Part shown: positions 9,478 through 21,600 of the stretch, in pieces | Layout: every line of letters begins with the position of its first letter | Position numbering within the stretch: the stretch's first letter is position 1 | Assembly (NCBI GenBank): GCA_037176725.1 | Contig: JAZBRS010000035.1 | Location: 50,230,001-50,294,000, forward strand | DNA: 64,000 nt | Direction of reading: 5' to 3' | From: Posidonia oceanica | Taxonomy: Eukaryota; Streptophyta; Magnoliopsida; Alismatales; Posidoniaceae | Notes under the pieces: model-generated | Databases searched by the model: none | Seen by the model: the letters and a program-made list of their open reading frames with translations, nothing else | What the model was told of the DNA's origin: nothing | Translations under genes and position numbers: made by a program

Positions 9478-10680
9478 CTAGCCGGTTCGAGCCTTCTTTG
9501 ATCTTCTAGAGTCAGAGAACAAGGGACCGCTCGGCGGGATTTCATTGATGGGCCAGAGGTCCTGCACTTTAGTGATGTACTCAGGGGTACACCCTACACC
9601 TTTTATTGCAGCGATGTCTGTTGATCGCACACCATGCTGCATCAGGTTGGCCAGCTCCTTCGTGGGGGCAATTGTACTGAGGGGATATTCCTGAAGAAGC
9701 TTAGGCGCTGTGCTGTCGACAAAGGCGCCCTGCTGGAAGCCGAACTGGCGCATGACTCTGATAGGGTGATATTCTACACCCGCAGTAAATCCTGGTAGCA
9801 CAACCAGGCGCATGTCGCGTGTATTGAAGAAGACAGCGAATGCTTCGGCTGCAGAAGGAATGATGCGCCATGTGACTGTGTCGTCTGTCAGTCCTGATAG
9901 CCTTTCATATTCTTCCTTGACGCTCTTGACTGCCTTGGCATGGCCGCTGCTGCAGTAGGCCTCGAAAGCATGCACTTGGGGGCGCAGAAGGTCTATCTGA
10001 GTGTGCGCCGCTAGCCAGACCTGAATGAATGATCCACAACCATGAAAGTGGCGGCAGCGATGCGAGATGCGGTCCAGACCGCGGTAGGTCTCTGCCAGAA
10101 CGACTGGTGCCAGGTCTATGTGCTGGGTCACCACGGCGAGTGCTATTTCTGCAACCTCGATGGCCACTGTTGCCTTGCCATGAGTAAAGACCAGCTCGCC
10201 TAGGAAACGGGTGACAAACCCTCGGAGCCACAGCTCGTCTCCGAGTTCAGCGCGCTTTTCCACAATATCATCAAAGTATGCTAGGCGAAGCAGAGGCATG
10301 GGCCCGCTAGTACAAATCAGCTTCTGCTGACAACTTTGGGTAGAGAGGCCGGTCAGCTGTTTCAGGACTGCCATGTATCCGTCACGCCTCATGAAGATGG
10401 GCGGCCCCAAGATCTTGGAAAAGCCGCAGATCCGGCGCACTTCTTCCAGTGTGGGTGTCAGTTCAGTTCTGCCGAAACGGAAGACATGGTGTGCTGGTTT
10501 CCAGAATCGCGCAGCAGCACACAGAAGATGGCGGCTCACCTCTACATCAGCAGCCTTTAGCAGTTTGGTCGGAATGCCCCACAGGCGCAGCTTCTCACAG
10601 TCATCTTTTGTAAGCCTGCCGATCCATTCTCGTAGGATCTCAGAACAGTGTGTGGGGGTTACCAAGGTGGGGAAACCCAT
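9478..10680 (-). CDS. Accessory DUF7745/plant-mobile-domain-like protein (element A)
   Basis: Intact frame of 400 codons, after pol and in the same sense. The first in-frame ATG is at 10,680 (M-G-F-P-T-L-V); the frame stays open to about 10,750 without another ATG, and a splice acceptor (TTCACAG) lies just upstream, so expression from a spliced RNA is possible. N-terminal third: Leu/Trp-rich helices, then 'HVFRFGRTELTPTLEEVRRI', the fold signature of plant-mobile-domain/DUF7745 proteins (family assignment from memory of the motif). The C-terminus is basic (RRSKKARTG). No catalytic motif is recognised. It is the only long coding frame of A without a stop. B's copy at 33,928-35,130 is similar but broken. 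The role in the element is unknown. Confidence 0.7.
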   Translation of the reverse strand: MGFPTLVTPTHCSEILREWIGRLTKDDCEKLRLWGIPTKLLKAADVEVSRHLLCAAARFWKPAHHVFRFGRTELTPTLEEVRRICGFSKILGPPIFMRRDGYMAVLKQLTGLSTQSCQQKLICTSGPMPLLRLAYFDDIVEKRAELGDELWLRGFVTRFLGELVFTHGKATVAIEVAEIALAVVTQHIDLAPVVLAETYRGLDRISHRCRHFHGCGSFIQVWLAAHTQIDLLRPQVHAFEAYCSSGHAKAVKSVKEEYERLSGLTDDTVTWRIIPSAAEAFAVFFNTRDMRLVVLPGFTAGVEYHPIRVMRQFGFQQGAFVDSTAPKLLQEYPLSTIAPTKELANLMQHGVRSTDIAAIKGVGCTPEYITKVQDLWPINEIPPSGPLFSDSRRSKKARTG

Positions 10681-10743
10681 TGCACAGGTTGCAGGATGTG
10701 GGCAGACGGCTGTTACAAGAGTCTTTAGATACCTGTTTGCCAA

Positions 10744-12008
10744 GACTGTGAATCATCAGAGCTCATATAGGCACAAAACCATCATAGGAAAGCAGATTCT
10801 AAAATCGGTAGAAACAGGTGCAACATGTATAAGCAGTAAACATTCAGACTATGGTAATTGAACATGTATAAGCATAAGGGCATTCTGTTGATGTGACGGG
10901 GACTGTCGGGAACCCCGGGTCGTCGCAGCCTGACGGTGCCAACGCATGCTAAGTAGAGGTACTGTCTCAGTGCTGGAGTGAGCCTTTGCGGAGCAGAATG
11001 ATCAAAGAGGGTGGAGATGACTGGAAAATGCGGATGCGTGTGATTTGGTGTAGTTTGCCCTCAGTATCGGGGTGCTTTGGTGTCTGCTGTATAGAAAGGG
11101 AGCGGTCCTTAACTCACCGGACTCTACTCAGACTCCTAACTTGTTGGTGGCACTCTAGGGAAGGGTATTGGTGATGTTTGGTGGTGGTGTAGAGAGGACG
11201 GGCTCCATGCCAAACTCTCAAGGACTTACACTCGCTCCTACCTCTCCTTTCTCTTTTTATGTCGGTGTACAGGGCTCTCCTCGTCCCCATTTTGGAAGCG
11301 AGGAGGACTCGCCCCGGGCTTTGACTCTTTTCTGGGGTAGGTGAGAGGTGCGGGGTTACCCTGCTTGCCTTTATTCTCTTCTTTTTTCTTCTTCTTTTTT
11401 TTTTTCTTCTTCTTTTTTTGCGGGAATGGGGCATTTCCCCCTTCTCCCTTTTCTTTTCTATCATTCTCTTTTGTTTTTGTTCCTTTTTCCTTTTTTCTTT
11501 CTTTTTTTTTTTTTGGCTTGCAGGTTTCCGCTGTTCCCTCCCCCAGGGGAGATGGGCGTTAGGGTCTTTCGGGTACGGGCTTTTGGCTTTCTCTTTCTCT
11601 TTCTTTTTCCGCACATCTAGGCTAGGGTATGTACTGCTTTCTGACCAACACCTAGCACTCTTCTAAAGGGTGTAAGTCCTTAGGGGTTTGGGCATTTCAC
11701 CCGCTCTCATTGGGTGGTGGCTCCCTCACTAGCCAAGACATCTAAGTAGTATCAGGTGAGGTCGGGAGACTCCTTTCGCAGCAGGCAAGCACCTCCGGTT
11801 TTCATCACCGGGCAACTATGCAATGCATGGTTTGACAAGAGAATGTGAACGGAATGAGTAGAGGTGCACAGGAGTGTTGTGATGCCAGGAAAGGCAAGAG
11901 AGTGGATGAAGTAAAGTATGGAGGAGATAGAGCAAAAAGAGATGCAAAGATATGCAAGTGGTGAAGGTATGACAAGTGGGAGGACGAATCCGCAATGGCT
12001 ACTCCCAG
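10744..12008 (-). other. Spacer between pol and the accessory ORF, with a long purine/pyrimidine tract
   Basis: Non-coding, homologous to B 32,566-33,927. It contains a strongly strand-asymmetric tract at about 11,385-11,520 (T/C on plus, A/G on minus) and the repeated phrase 'actctca aggacttacac'. Frames crossing the tract are Lys/Glu- or Phe-rich low complexity and are not called. Confidence 0.75.
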
Positions 12009-12095
12009 CTACTGATAATACTTCTTGAGGTAGCACATGTTGACCAGCTCAGACTGCTCGACCTGGTCCATGTCCTCAAGGGTTACTGCGCCGCC
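12009..12095 (-). pseudogene. pol: pol remnant: last 28 codons of integrase frame (element A)
   Basis: Encodes G-G-A-V-T-L-E-D-M-D-Q-V-E-Q-S and ends L-K-K-Y-Y-Q before TAG at 12,009-12,011. This is the same end as B's integrase frame (stop 32,563-32,565). It is all that remains of RT-RNase H-integrase in A. It follows the deletion scar at about 12,088-12,098 and is out of frame with the upstream linker, which meets a TAA there. Confidence 0.9.
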
Positions 12096-12616
12096 TCTGT
12101 TCTGGCAACTTCTCCTGTATGCCCTGCTGCTGATGACACTTCTGCGTGCTCTGCTGATACTACTGAAGGCTTTACTGGCTCTGTAACTGATACTGCTGAT
12201 GACTCTGCCACTGAAACTTCTGACAACTCTGTTACTGATTCTGCTTTCTGTTCTGTTGCCATGGTTGTGTGATCCACTGGTGCCTCTTCTTCTGAATCTG
12301 CTAACACGCTTGTGGAGGGCATATCGGACTGGCGGTTGACTTGGATACTGCCGTCCCTTGCTATCCTGCCCGAATGAGGCATGTGCTGCACAAGCCAACT
12401 AGGCCCACCTTCGGGTTGAATGGCGATGAGCTCATCGGGTCTAGAGGAGTCCGTCATTCTTGAATTGTCTTCCAGGGCCATGATGGAGGTGGAGCCCTCT
12501 CGCAGAGGAGGATCCGTAATTACGGCTTTTCCTTTCCTTTCTGCGGCTTGGTGCTGTGTCAAGTCTTCTGCTATGGATTCGAGCTGTTCCTGGTAAAGCA
12601 GCTCTAAATCAGACAT
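12083..12616 (-). pseudogene. Linker between protease and RT (element A), truncated
   Basis: Ser/Ala/Glu-rich linker (M-S-D-L-E-L-L-Y-Q-E-Q at its start), equivalent to B about 28,480-29,030. It lies in the gag-protease frame but is separated by a TGA at 12,617-12,619, where B has TGG. It ends artificially at a TAA created by the RT-IN deletion. A precise function is not known; Tat elements commonly have a poorly conserved PR-RT spacer here. Confidence 0.85.
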
Positions 12617-14479
12617 TCATGAATCGACTTGGGCTTCCACTGCCCCTTCTTCTTCCTTATCTGGGGGTGAATCGACATAGTAGGCGCCGAGGGCCTGAGG
12701 CACTGGCTCGGCTGCGAGATGGATTGCTGTCTCTGATACTTGTATCCTCTGACTCATGGGCGCGCCTGATTGCGACTGTCCCGGCAAGGGAGACCCAGAT
12801 GGTCTAGTCAGAGGGATTGCAGATGGATATGCTGCCAGAGTGACTGCTGCTGTTAGAGGATGGGCAGAGGTGCTCTCTTGAAGGCCCGAAGGCCGGGAGA
12901 CCGCGATGCTCAGCTGGTTCTCCGCGACTGGTGATGATGATGAGAGCACGGCCTCTGACGCCATAGGATCTGGCCATGAAAATTGCCGGTCTGCGGCAAG
13001 GGGGTGCATGACTGATTGAGCTGGCCGTATTGCCTGTGGTGTGGCCTCTGAAAAGGGCTGAGCTGTGCTGCTGACTGAACTCAGCGATTGACCTTTCTGC
13101 GAAGGTGGTAGTTGCATTGATGCGACAACGGTCGCCTGCGAACTGACTGACTGTGCTTGAGCTGGTGCTGATATTGCTGACATGGCTGCAGGAGAATCAA
13201 AGACCGTCAAATCTGCCAAGGGTTCTGCCAAGACTGCTGCTTCATGATCTGTGGAAGGAATGGCCAGATAAACCGACTGATGTGCTGTTGCATTGGGCTG
13301 GCTTTCACTACAAGTCTGAACTGCCCCTGCTGTGGCCGACTGTTCCTCGTCCGAGTAGTAGTCCTCAACGCAGACCCAGTCCTCCTCCGGTGGTGGAGGG
13401 CTTTGACATGGCTCCGACGGCACTACGGCTTGAACTGCGCTTGAGTCCAGGATGCCTGCACTCGTGAAATTGGCCAAGCTCCGAGGTATGACCATTCTCT
13501 GATTCTTTGCTTGCGGGCGCTTGCCTTTATCGGAGTGAGGGTCGTAACCTAGACCCTCGTTGTCCCTTCGTTCTTCCGCCAGGATTGGTTCAGCGATTCC
13601 TTGGCCATGTCGCCCGAGCGGTGTCCCTTTGACGTAGCCCCATCTGTGACAAACGTTCTCGACCATCCGAAAGGGGTTGTTGTGAACGGCCAATGAGTTG
13701 ACACGTTCAAGATCTGGCAAAAAGTTAACCGACTCGCACCGATTAACGCGATACAAAGCGTTCGAAAGATCAGGGTCAAAGGGGACAGTCCGCGAAGAGA
13801 TAGAAGAAACCGCCTCGATCCGCTCCTTCTCAAAATTCTCCGCCATGACAACGATGACATCGTCACCTCGGCGGAACTTGATCATGCGATGGAGGGTCGA
13901 GGGGATAACCTGATGCTTGTGGAGCCAAGGGCGCCCAAGCAGAAGGTTGAAGTTCGGTTCCAAGTCGACGACGTAGAATTCCACATCGAATGTGACCGGG
14001 CCAATGATCAGGGGAATAACCAGAATCCCTAGAGCGTCATGGTGAGTGTTATCAAAAGCTGTCATTCCCTTTACAGCTGGAGTAATGTCCTCGGCCTTGA
14101 ATCCGAGCTTGGTTGCTGTTCGCAAGGGACAGACGTTAAGGCCTGACCCATTATCGACCAGTGCAAGGGGAATGCGAAAGTTCTTGAATTGTACCGTGAC
14201 GAACAAGGGTTGATTGTGATTAATCCCTGCCGGAGGCAGTTCATCACTCGTGAAAGTAATGACCTGGGGCTCCGCGATCATTCCGACCATGCTTTCCAAA
14301 GCGGCGGGCTCTATGGCTTGGGACACACGGGCGGCTTGGAACACGCGAAGGAAGGCCTCGCGATGCTCGGCAGAAGTGTGTATCAGGTCCCAGATGGATA
14401 TGTCGGCTTTAACTTTTTTGAGCTGGGATGTGATGTCGGCTTTAGGCTGGCATTTCTTGGTAGAAGGTGGTGCAGTTGT
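12617..14479 (-). pseudogene. pro: Protease region of gag-pro (element A)
   Basis: Begins at the conserved pre-protease helix 'KADITSQLKKVKADISIWDL'. The retropepsin core L-V-D-N-G-S-G-L-N-V-C-P-L lies at about 14,130-14,165, followed by F-N-L-L-L-G-R-P-W, the usual end of the aspartic protease fold (cleaves the Gag-Pol polyprotein). Further on, W-G-Y-V-K-G-T-P-L-G-R-H-G-Q-G near 13,590-13,650 resembles a degenerate G-patch, known in several Tat elements. The rest is a Ser/Ala-rich spacer. The frame is continuous with gag and free of stops until the TGA at 12,617. Confidence 0.85.
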
Positions 14480-17266
14480 AGGGACAGGTTCAGCTATGGT
14501 GGATTCAAGAGGCTGGCCTGAAGGTGGTGGGACTGCAGGCTGGACCAAAGGCAATGGTCTTGCGGGTTGTGGATGACTAGGTCTGGTTGCTGGTGCAGGA
14601 GGTCTGTAGACCCTCCCCGATCGCGTCACTTCCGCACACATTTCTGTGGCGTAGCTGTAGGGTACGCGATGGGTATCCCGGGTTAGGTTAATAACCACGG
14701 GAGCACGTGCGGCGAGCACGAGAGGGGCTACAGGCTGAGGAGGGCATGGGTAGGTGGGTAGTTGGGAAGGCAAGCTAGGTGAGGACTGCGGTCTTGCTAG
14801 TAGGTGCACGGGAAGCTCAGGCTGAGGTCTGGCTAGGAGATGTATTGGGGCTTGGACCCGGGAAAGCATGGCGGCTGATGCAGGAGAACGCTCCGGCCTG
14901 GCGCACGGTCGGATCATATGGACGCCCGACTCGGAACCGGCGATAGCTGCAAGATAGAGAGAGACTGGAAAGGGAGTAGAAACATCATGGATAAGCTCGG
15001 AAGGATCTACCACAGATGTGGGAGACCCAGAAGGAAACAAGGAATGAATTCCTGAGGTTCCTGCGCCTCCTGAATAGGAGTGCTCCGGCAGGGGTCGGCG
15101 GACAACATTAGCTGGGGTAGATGCTGATGCAGGTGCATGAGATGGTGCAGAAGTGGATGCCTCGTGCGTGTCGATCACAATCGTTCCCGATTCGATCAAG
15201 TCCTGGATAGCATTCCGGAGAGTGAAACAACTATCAGTCGAATGCCCGACGCTTCGATGAAAGTCGCAGAAAAGGTTCGCCTTAAACCAATGCGGTAGTG
15301 GGTTTGGTGGCGGGCGAACCTCCGGAAATCGCAGGAGCGACGCAACCTTCGGGAGGACGGCACTGAGCGGTTCCACCAGTGGGGCGAACTTCCGCTTCTC
15401 CATGGGTGGCCGCCTCGGCCTCGGGAATTGTCCTTGCTGAACCGGTGCGGCAGGATAGACCGGTCGAGCGGTGGTAGTGATTTGTGGTGTAGGGTGTGTC
15501 CTAGGTGCAGGTGCGTAATAGATCTGAGGAGGGGCAGGCCGGGACGCCAGACGAACGGGCGCAGCGGGGGAGTCGACGTATGCGACAACGGGCTTCGGCG
15601 GATCCTTCCTCTTTGGACGATTGTTGTTGAGACTGCTGTTGTTGCTGATGGTGCTGCTGCTACTTCCATCGTTGCTGGCGAGGGCCTGCCTGGCAAGCAC
15701 AGAGAGTGCGGGGAAGTTGCCACTCCGCAACGAACTCTCTACGCGAGTGCCAGCTCGGATCAATGCAGTGAAGGTTGTGACAGGTTGGATGCTAAGCAGA
15801 GCTCCGGTAGACGGCTGTGCCCCTTTTATGATGATCTCGATAGACTCCTCGTCGGAGGGCCTATCTCGAACTTGCGAGGCAAGGGCACGCCAGCGGCCGA
15901 CGTACTCCCCGAACGGCTCGCCCGGATTCTGCTTGGTTGCGATCAAGTCCGCGCGCTTTGGGACCAGATCGAGGTTGAAGGAGTACTGTTCCAAGAACGC
16001 CTGGCTTAGGTCGTTCCAAGTCTTGATTGTAGCCATGTCAAGCGAGGTGAACCACTTGAGAGCCGGACCAGACAAACTCTTCTGGAACAGGCGGATTAGC
16101 AACCTCTCGTCCGCCTGGAGTTGGGCGAGATCACCGCAGTACGCCTTCAGATGGGCTATGGGGCAGCCCCTACCATCATATTTCTCGAAGTCCGGTATTT
16201 TGAACTTCGGGGGGAGTACCGCCTCTGGGAAACAGCAGAGGTCTCGGAACTGGTAGGTCTGGTGGTCCGTGCCCTACACTAGACGCAGTGCTTTCTCCAG
16301 AACATCCATCCTGTTGTTGATGGGGTCTGGAATAGCTGCTGCAGGAGATGGGGCAGCGGGGGCAGGGACCACGTATGCCGATTGGGTCGCACCGAGGTGC
16401 TCCTCCGGATCCACCATCACGTCGCCTGGTGACGCAAAGTGATGGCCGGCATACCCGTGCTGTGGTGGAGTGCAAGGAGGGATGCATGTGGAAGTCTGAG
16501 CCTGATGCAAAAGGGGAGGATAAACGGTATGCTGTGCGGTGGGTGCAGGATGCTGGAGCATCAGCGGCCGTACCGGGGCGGTGCCGGGGGACGGGCCTGC
16601 GAGATACTGTGCTCCCACCAGTCCGAATGACTGGCCACCAGGTGGCGGAGGTGTATGCTGTGTGAGGTGTGGTGCTGATGCAAGAGGCGGAACACGTGCC
16701 CCCATCGTCGGAACCGTGAGCAGTTGGGACGATGGTCTAGGCGGAAGTGCAGAGTGCAATGCAAGATGTGCGGGAGCAGGCCGCACAGGAACCTCAGGAA
16801 CAACAGGAGGGGAAGGAGGGCGGACTGATAGAGCTATACCCTGCAGCCGCTGGATAGTGTCCATCAGTTGCTGGTACTGCTCTTCAGGTGTCCCGTCAGT
16901 GGGAACACTGAATTGCAGTGCCGGCGAGGAACCAGAACCAAGAGATCCGGACTGTCCGGGAGACTGGAATCCTAAGGCGTGAGTCGCCGCAGCAGAAGGG
17001 TCAAAAGTGACAAAACCTTGAGAAGGTGGGGTCAGTGGTGCCTCCAGAGCACGTGAAGTGGTCATCAAGATGGACTCGGCGACCGGATCAGGAGGAACGG
17101 GCGTCTGCCACTGTCCCACAGCAAACTAGGGTGCCCCGGACGACAGAGGGGAAAAGCCTGGCGTCACAGAGGGCACAAAGGGGTTAGAAACGGGAACCGG
17201 AGGGGCCGGAGCGGGAACCACCTCCGAGGCAAGGGTGAGGGGGGTCTCGACAGTGCGCTGGGCCAT
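14480..17266 (-). pseudogene. gag: gag of element A (two nonsense codons)
   Basis: Structural polyprotein that forms the particle. The start is the ATG at 17,266 (M-A-Q-R-T-V), in the same position and context as B's. Order: Pro-rich N-terminus, capsid-like Retrotrans_gag domain (about 16,240-15,850, with A-L-K-W-F and W-N-D-L-S-Q-A-F), basic Asn/Ser stretch, then a Tat-type C-x2-H-x4-H-x4-C knuckle (CDFHRSVGHSTDSC, about 15,270-15,230), then a long Pro/Ala region. TAG codons at about 17,124-17,126 and 16,274-16,276 interrupt an otherwise single frame; the second matches CAG in B. It runs directly into protease without a frameshift. Confidence 0.88.
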
Positions 17267-18580
17267 TGCTGACCGAGAGCGAGTCAAAACGGGGCTGCGA
17301 CGAGGGAAAAGGGGACGGGCTCTACGAGGAGCTATGCTCGCAAAGACGAGTAGCTCAGAAAAAGGGATGGTCGAGCACAGGTGTCTCAGCAGAGATGTCA
17401 GCAAAGGAGAGACCCGAGCTCTAGCTAAGGAGATCGCTTACTGAACTCTGTTAAAGACACAACGGGAAACTAGGGTTAGAAAAGAAAGAGATGCAAAATG
17501 CATTATGTTATGGCATGAATGTCATGTATGCTTTCTAGTATGCCCCCCTCACCTAACTAGTGTTTCCTAGCAAGGTTGTCTACTTCGGGTATCCCTGGGT
17601 GTACGGGTCACCGACTCAAGTCAGAAAAGTAGGCTCCCTGCCTAACTCCCGGCCCAAAGCTCAGGTAATGACAGGGTGGTGCGTTGGTGGCCTCTACCCC
17701 GCCAAAGCGTGGGTGGTACCCTCCACTAACACCGACACGACCCCGGACAAGGGGGGGCAGACCGACTGACTCACACCATGCCAAAGCATCGGGGTGAGAA
17801 GCCGGAACCGTCCTTCGCAGACTAGTAGGTGGACTCAGAGGAGAAGAATGCATGCCCTATATGATGCTTATGCAAATGATTAAAGTCTTTTATCTTGCGC
17901 ATTTTATTAACCAAAGGGAGTGAAGGATTGTTCAAAGTCTCTAGTTGCCCCTAGGAATTCTTTTACTTGCATTTTTTAGTTAACCATGGGGAGAACAGAC
18001 AAGTTTCTACTATCCTAAGCATGGCAAGTGCGAAAGGGAAGAAAATCAATCAATCATGGCAAGCAAACAATCATAGAACACAACAAAAGGCATGTGCATG
18101 GCATGTGCAAGTGTTTGTGAGCATAATGGTGAAGAAAAACATTCATCAAGTCAAAAGGCATGTATGGGAAGTATGTGCGTGCGTAGTGTCATAGCAAATG
18201 TGTAAAAGGAAGCATTCATCATTCAAAAAGCATGCATTATTGCCAAACAAGTATGTAGACATGTGTTATGTGGGAAATAAAGCAATAATAAGCAAGTAAA
18301 GCAAGGAAAATAAAGACAAGTGAGCTGTAAGGGAAGTAAGAGCATAAGCAAGACAACAAGTAAATAAACAAGCATAGAAGCAAAGCCAAGCAAAAGAGAG
18401 CGCAAACCGGGATAAAAGGGGTGCAAGACCTGAACAGAGTAGCCATGAAGCGACTCGCTAGGTGTTTGCACAGAAAAGCGAGCAAAACAGACAAAGGAAA
18501 CACAAAGGCAGACAGAGACACAAAGGCAAACAAAAACGCAAAGCAAGCGAACGAAAGCGGAGGCGAAAGTCGGAGTCTAG
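17267..18580 (-). other. 5' leader of element A
   Basis: Untranslated region between PBS and gag. Bases 17,580-17,865 are the leader block shared with B and D. Bases 17,870-18,580 are A-rich on the plus strand with many GCAAGT/AAGCAAG words. No ORF is supported. Confidence 0.8.
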
Positions 18581-18600
18581 TGTCCCCAGCGGAGTCGCCA
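18581..18600 (-). other. Primer binding site (PBS) of element A
   Basis: Minus-strand TGGCGACTCCGCTGGGGACA begins one base inside the 5' LTR end. It is of the kind described for Tat/Ogre elements as complementary to a tRNA-Arg 3' end; the exact tRNA is from family knowledge, not verified here. Confidence 0.85.
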
Positions 18601-18601
18601 C

Positions 18602-21600
18602 TGTAGTAATCCCGGTGTTCGGATCGTCCATGCACGTTGCCAAAGCTCGCGTGCACCGATCGGAATCAGGCTCACTATAAGCGGCTATGTCCGAGAAGGA
18701 AGACCTAACTCGAAAACATTTAAAAGAGGGAAAAAAGGAAAGAAAAGAAGAAGATAAGACAAAATCGGAGTCGCCACCAAGTCTATTAAATCGGAAGACG
18801 AGGAAAACCGGGGAAATGCGCGAATAATCACACAAAACCAAGCAAAAGATGCAAAGCAAAGCAATGCAAAAGAAATAAGATGCAAATGAATGCAAATGAT
18901 GTGACTCATGCCTAGGACAAGGGCAATATGGTCATTGCGGGCCAAGAGAGGGTAAGGACTCCTGTTACGCGCGGGGAAGGTGTTAGGCACCCCCGACACG
19001 CCCGAGAATCGGTCTTTCTAGGCTTACGCTCGCATATGCAGGGAAATGCAGACTTTGAATGCCTAAGTGCCAATGAATGCCTGTCTAAATGCTCAAAGGT
19101 GTGCTCTAAGTGATGAGAGACGATGCAAGGAAGTAAACGTGCAATCTAAGAGCTCAGCAACGCTGTCTGTGTTCCGAACCGGGCGGAACCTGGCTCGTGA
19201 GAACTCCGGACAGTAAGCATCATCGCCCTATATGCAAATGCAGGCGAAAAAGCGGAACAGCGAGAAAACCATGCAATGCAATCGACGTGCAAGGGAAAAC
19301 GGCGTAAAACAGTGCGAGGAACGAAACCAAGTATGCAAAAAGACGCGAGAACAGGGTCGACATGCAAAATGGGGCAAGAAATGGAACAAGAACGCAAAAC
19401 CGTGCGAGAAAACGAAAGAAGGGCGCAAAACTGGGCAAGAAAACACCAGGGCACGCAAAACGGAGCGGAAAAACAAGACTGCGCGCAAAACGAGGCGGGA
19501 AAACTAAAGGGCACGCAAAACGGAGCGAAACAAAGAAGCGGCGCGCAAAACGGAGCGAGAAAACTTGAAAACACGCAAAACGAGGCAAAAAAACTATAGG
19601 GCACGCAAAACGGTGCAGGACAGGGAAGCGGCACGCAAAACGGAGCGAGAAAACTTGAAAACACGCAAAACGAGGCGAAAAAACTAAAGGGCACGCAAAA
19701 CGGTGCAAGACAAAGAAGCGGCGCGCAAAACGGAGCGAGAAAACTGGAAAACACGCGAAACGAGGCAAAAAAACCAAAGGGCACGCAAAACGGTGCGAGA
19801 AAACAAGACTGCACGCAAAACGAGGGGAAAAAACTAAAGGGCACGCAAAACGGTGCAGGACAGGGAAGCAGCACGCAAAACGGAGCGAGAAAACTTGAAA
19901 ACACGCAAAACGTGGCGAAAAAACTAAAGGGCATGCAAAACGGTGCAAGACAAAGAAGCGGCGCGCAAAATGGAGCGAGAAAACTTGAAAACACGCAAAA
20001 CGAGGCGAAAAAACTAAAGGGCACGCAAAACGGTGCAAGACAAAGGGGCGGCGCGCAAAACGGAGCGAGAAAACTGGAAACCACGCAAAATGAGGCGAAA
20101 AGACCAAAGGGCACGCAAAACGGTGCGAGAAAACAAGACTGCACGCAAAACGAGGAGAAAAAACTAAAGGGCACGTAAAACGGTGCGAGAAAACAAGACT
20201 GCACGCAAAACGAGGCGAAAAAACTAAAGGGCACGCAAAACGGTGCGAATGGCATGCAAATGAATGCAGTGCAGAGGTTCAGGAGGACATACCTGGAGAT
20301 CCGGGAGTCTGATCGGAGATCTTCTTGGTCCATGCTGAAGAGCGCTTCGCTGCGGTCGCCTGGGCAGCTTACTTGAGGAGATCCAACGGTCGGATTGGAA
20401 GATATCGCAGCTTCGGAGCGGAAGGGCCAGAACAGGGGAGAAGAACAGATCTAAGTGTCCAGGGGGTCCTAGGGGTGTGCTGAAGGTCCTCCTGAGTGAA
20501 GGGGAGTTAAAAGTGCTTAGTGTATGCAAAGGGGAGCTTAAATGCAAGATTAAATGAATGCAGAATGCAATGCAAAGCAAGAAAAGATAAAGGAAACGAT
20601 TTGGAAAGAACGGGGGTTTAAAAGCATTTTTGAAGAAAGAAAGGGGCTAAAATGCAAATTTTCCAGGAAACAGGGGTTCTGGAGAGTCCGGGAATGCAAG
20701 TGGAGGGTCTACATGCAATTTTTGCAAACATAGGAGTTAAAATGCAACTTAGGGGCAAAACAGTCTTTTTACATGGTTTTTGAAAGATGCAAGGCTCTAT
20801 GTGTGATTTTCAAATCATGCGGGGTCTGAAAATGCAATTTAGTATGGAAAATATGCTCTAAAAAATAGATTACAGGACTGCAATGTGATTTTTAAAAAGA
20901 TCAGGGTCAAAAATGCAATGTAATAAACTAAAAATGCATGCCAGAGTTACTGTCCATTTAAAGTGGACCTAAGTGCAAAAATGAAAAGTCAGAAGGTAAG
21001 AAATGCAATGCAGTATGCAAAATGGAAAAATAAAGGCTAAGTTCCTACAGTGCAGTGGACTAAGATGCAAAAATGACAGAACCAGGGATTTGAAATGCAA
21101 TGTAATAAGGCAAACTTCATGCATTAAAATTAAATATTCTACAGCAGGATTCAGATGCTAAAATCAAGAACAGAAGGACCAAACTCAAACTTTTTATAAC
21201 TAGAAAGCACAGTAAATGGATCGGAATGGAAATACTGAAACATGGGAATAAAATGAGCAATTTAGCAAGATAACAAATCAGAAACTAAGCAACTTAAATA
21301 ATCTAAGGACCAGAATGCAAAAATAAGAAAACTTAAGGCAGAAATGTAATATTTGCACTAAAAACCATATTCCTGAAAAAATAATGCTACAGTGGCCGCC
21401 GGCGGTGGGAGTACTGTAGCAGTGAGCTTCCAGTCCTCACCACCGCCGGCACGGGGGAGCTGGGGAGGCGCTGGGCGGCGGAGGACGGTGCTGGCGACCG
21501 CGCGGAGCTCTGGGCAGCGTCGGAGCGGGGTCTCAGTGGCTGGAGCGCCCGGAAGACCTGCGGCCGGCGCCGGAGAAGACAGGAGGGCCGGCGGGACGAG

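Noticed and set aside
11114..11614. Lys-rich 166-codon minus ORF and Phe-rich plus ORFs (similar at 33,015-33,326)
   Set aside because: Products of the purine/pyrimidine tract between pol and the accessory ORF; not conserved as a frame between A and B.
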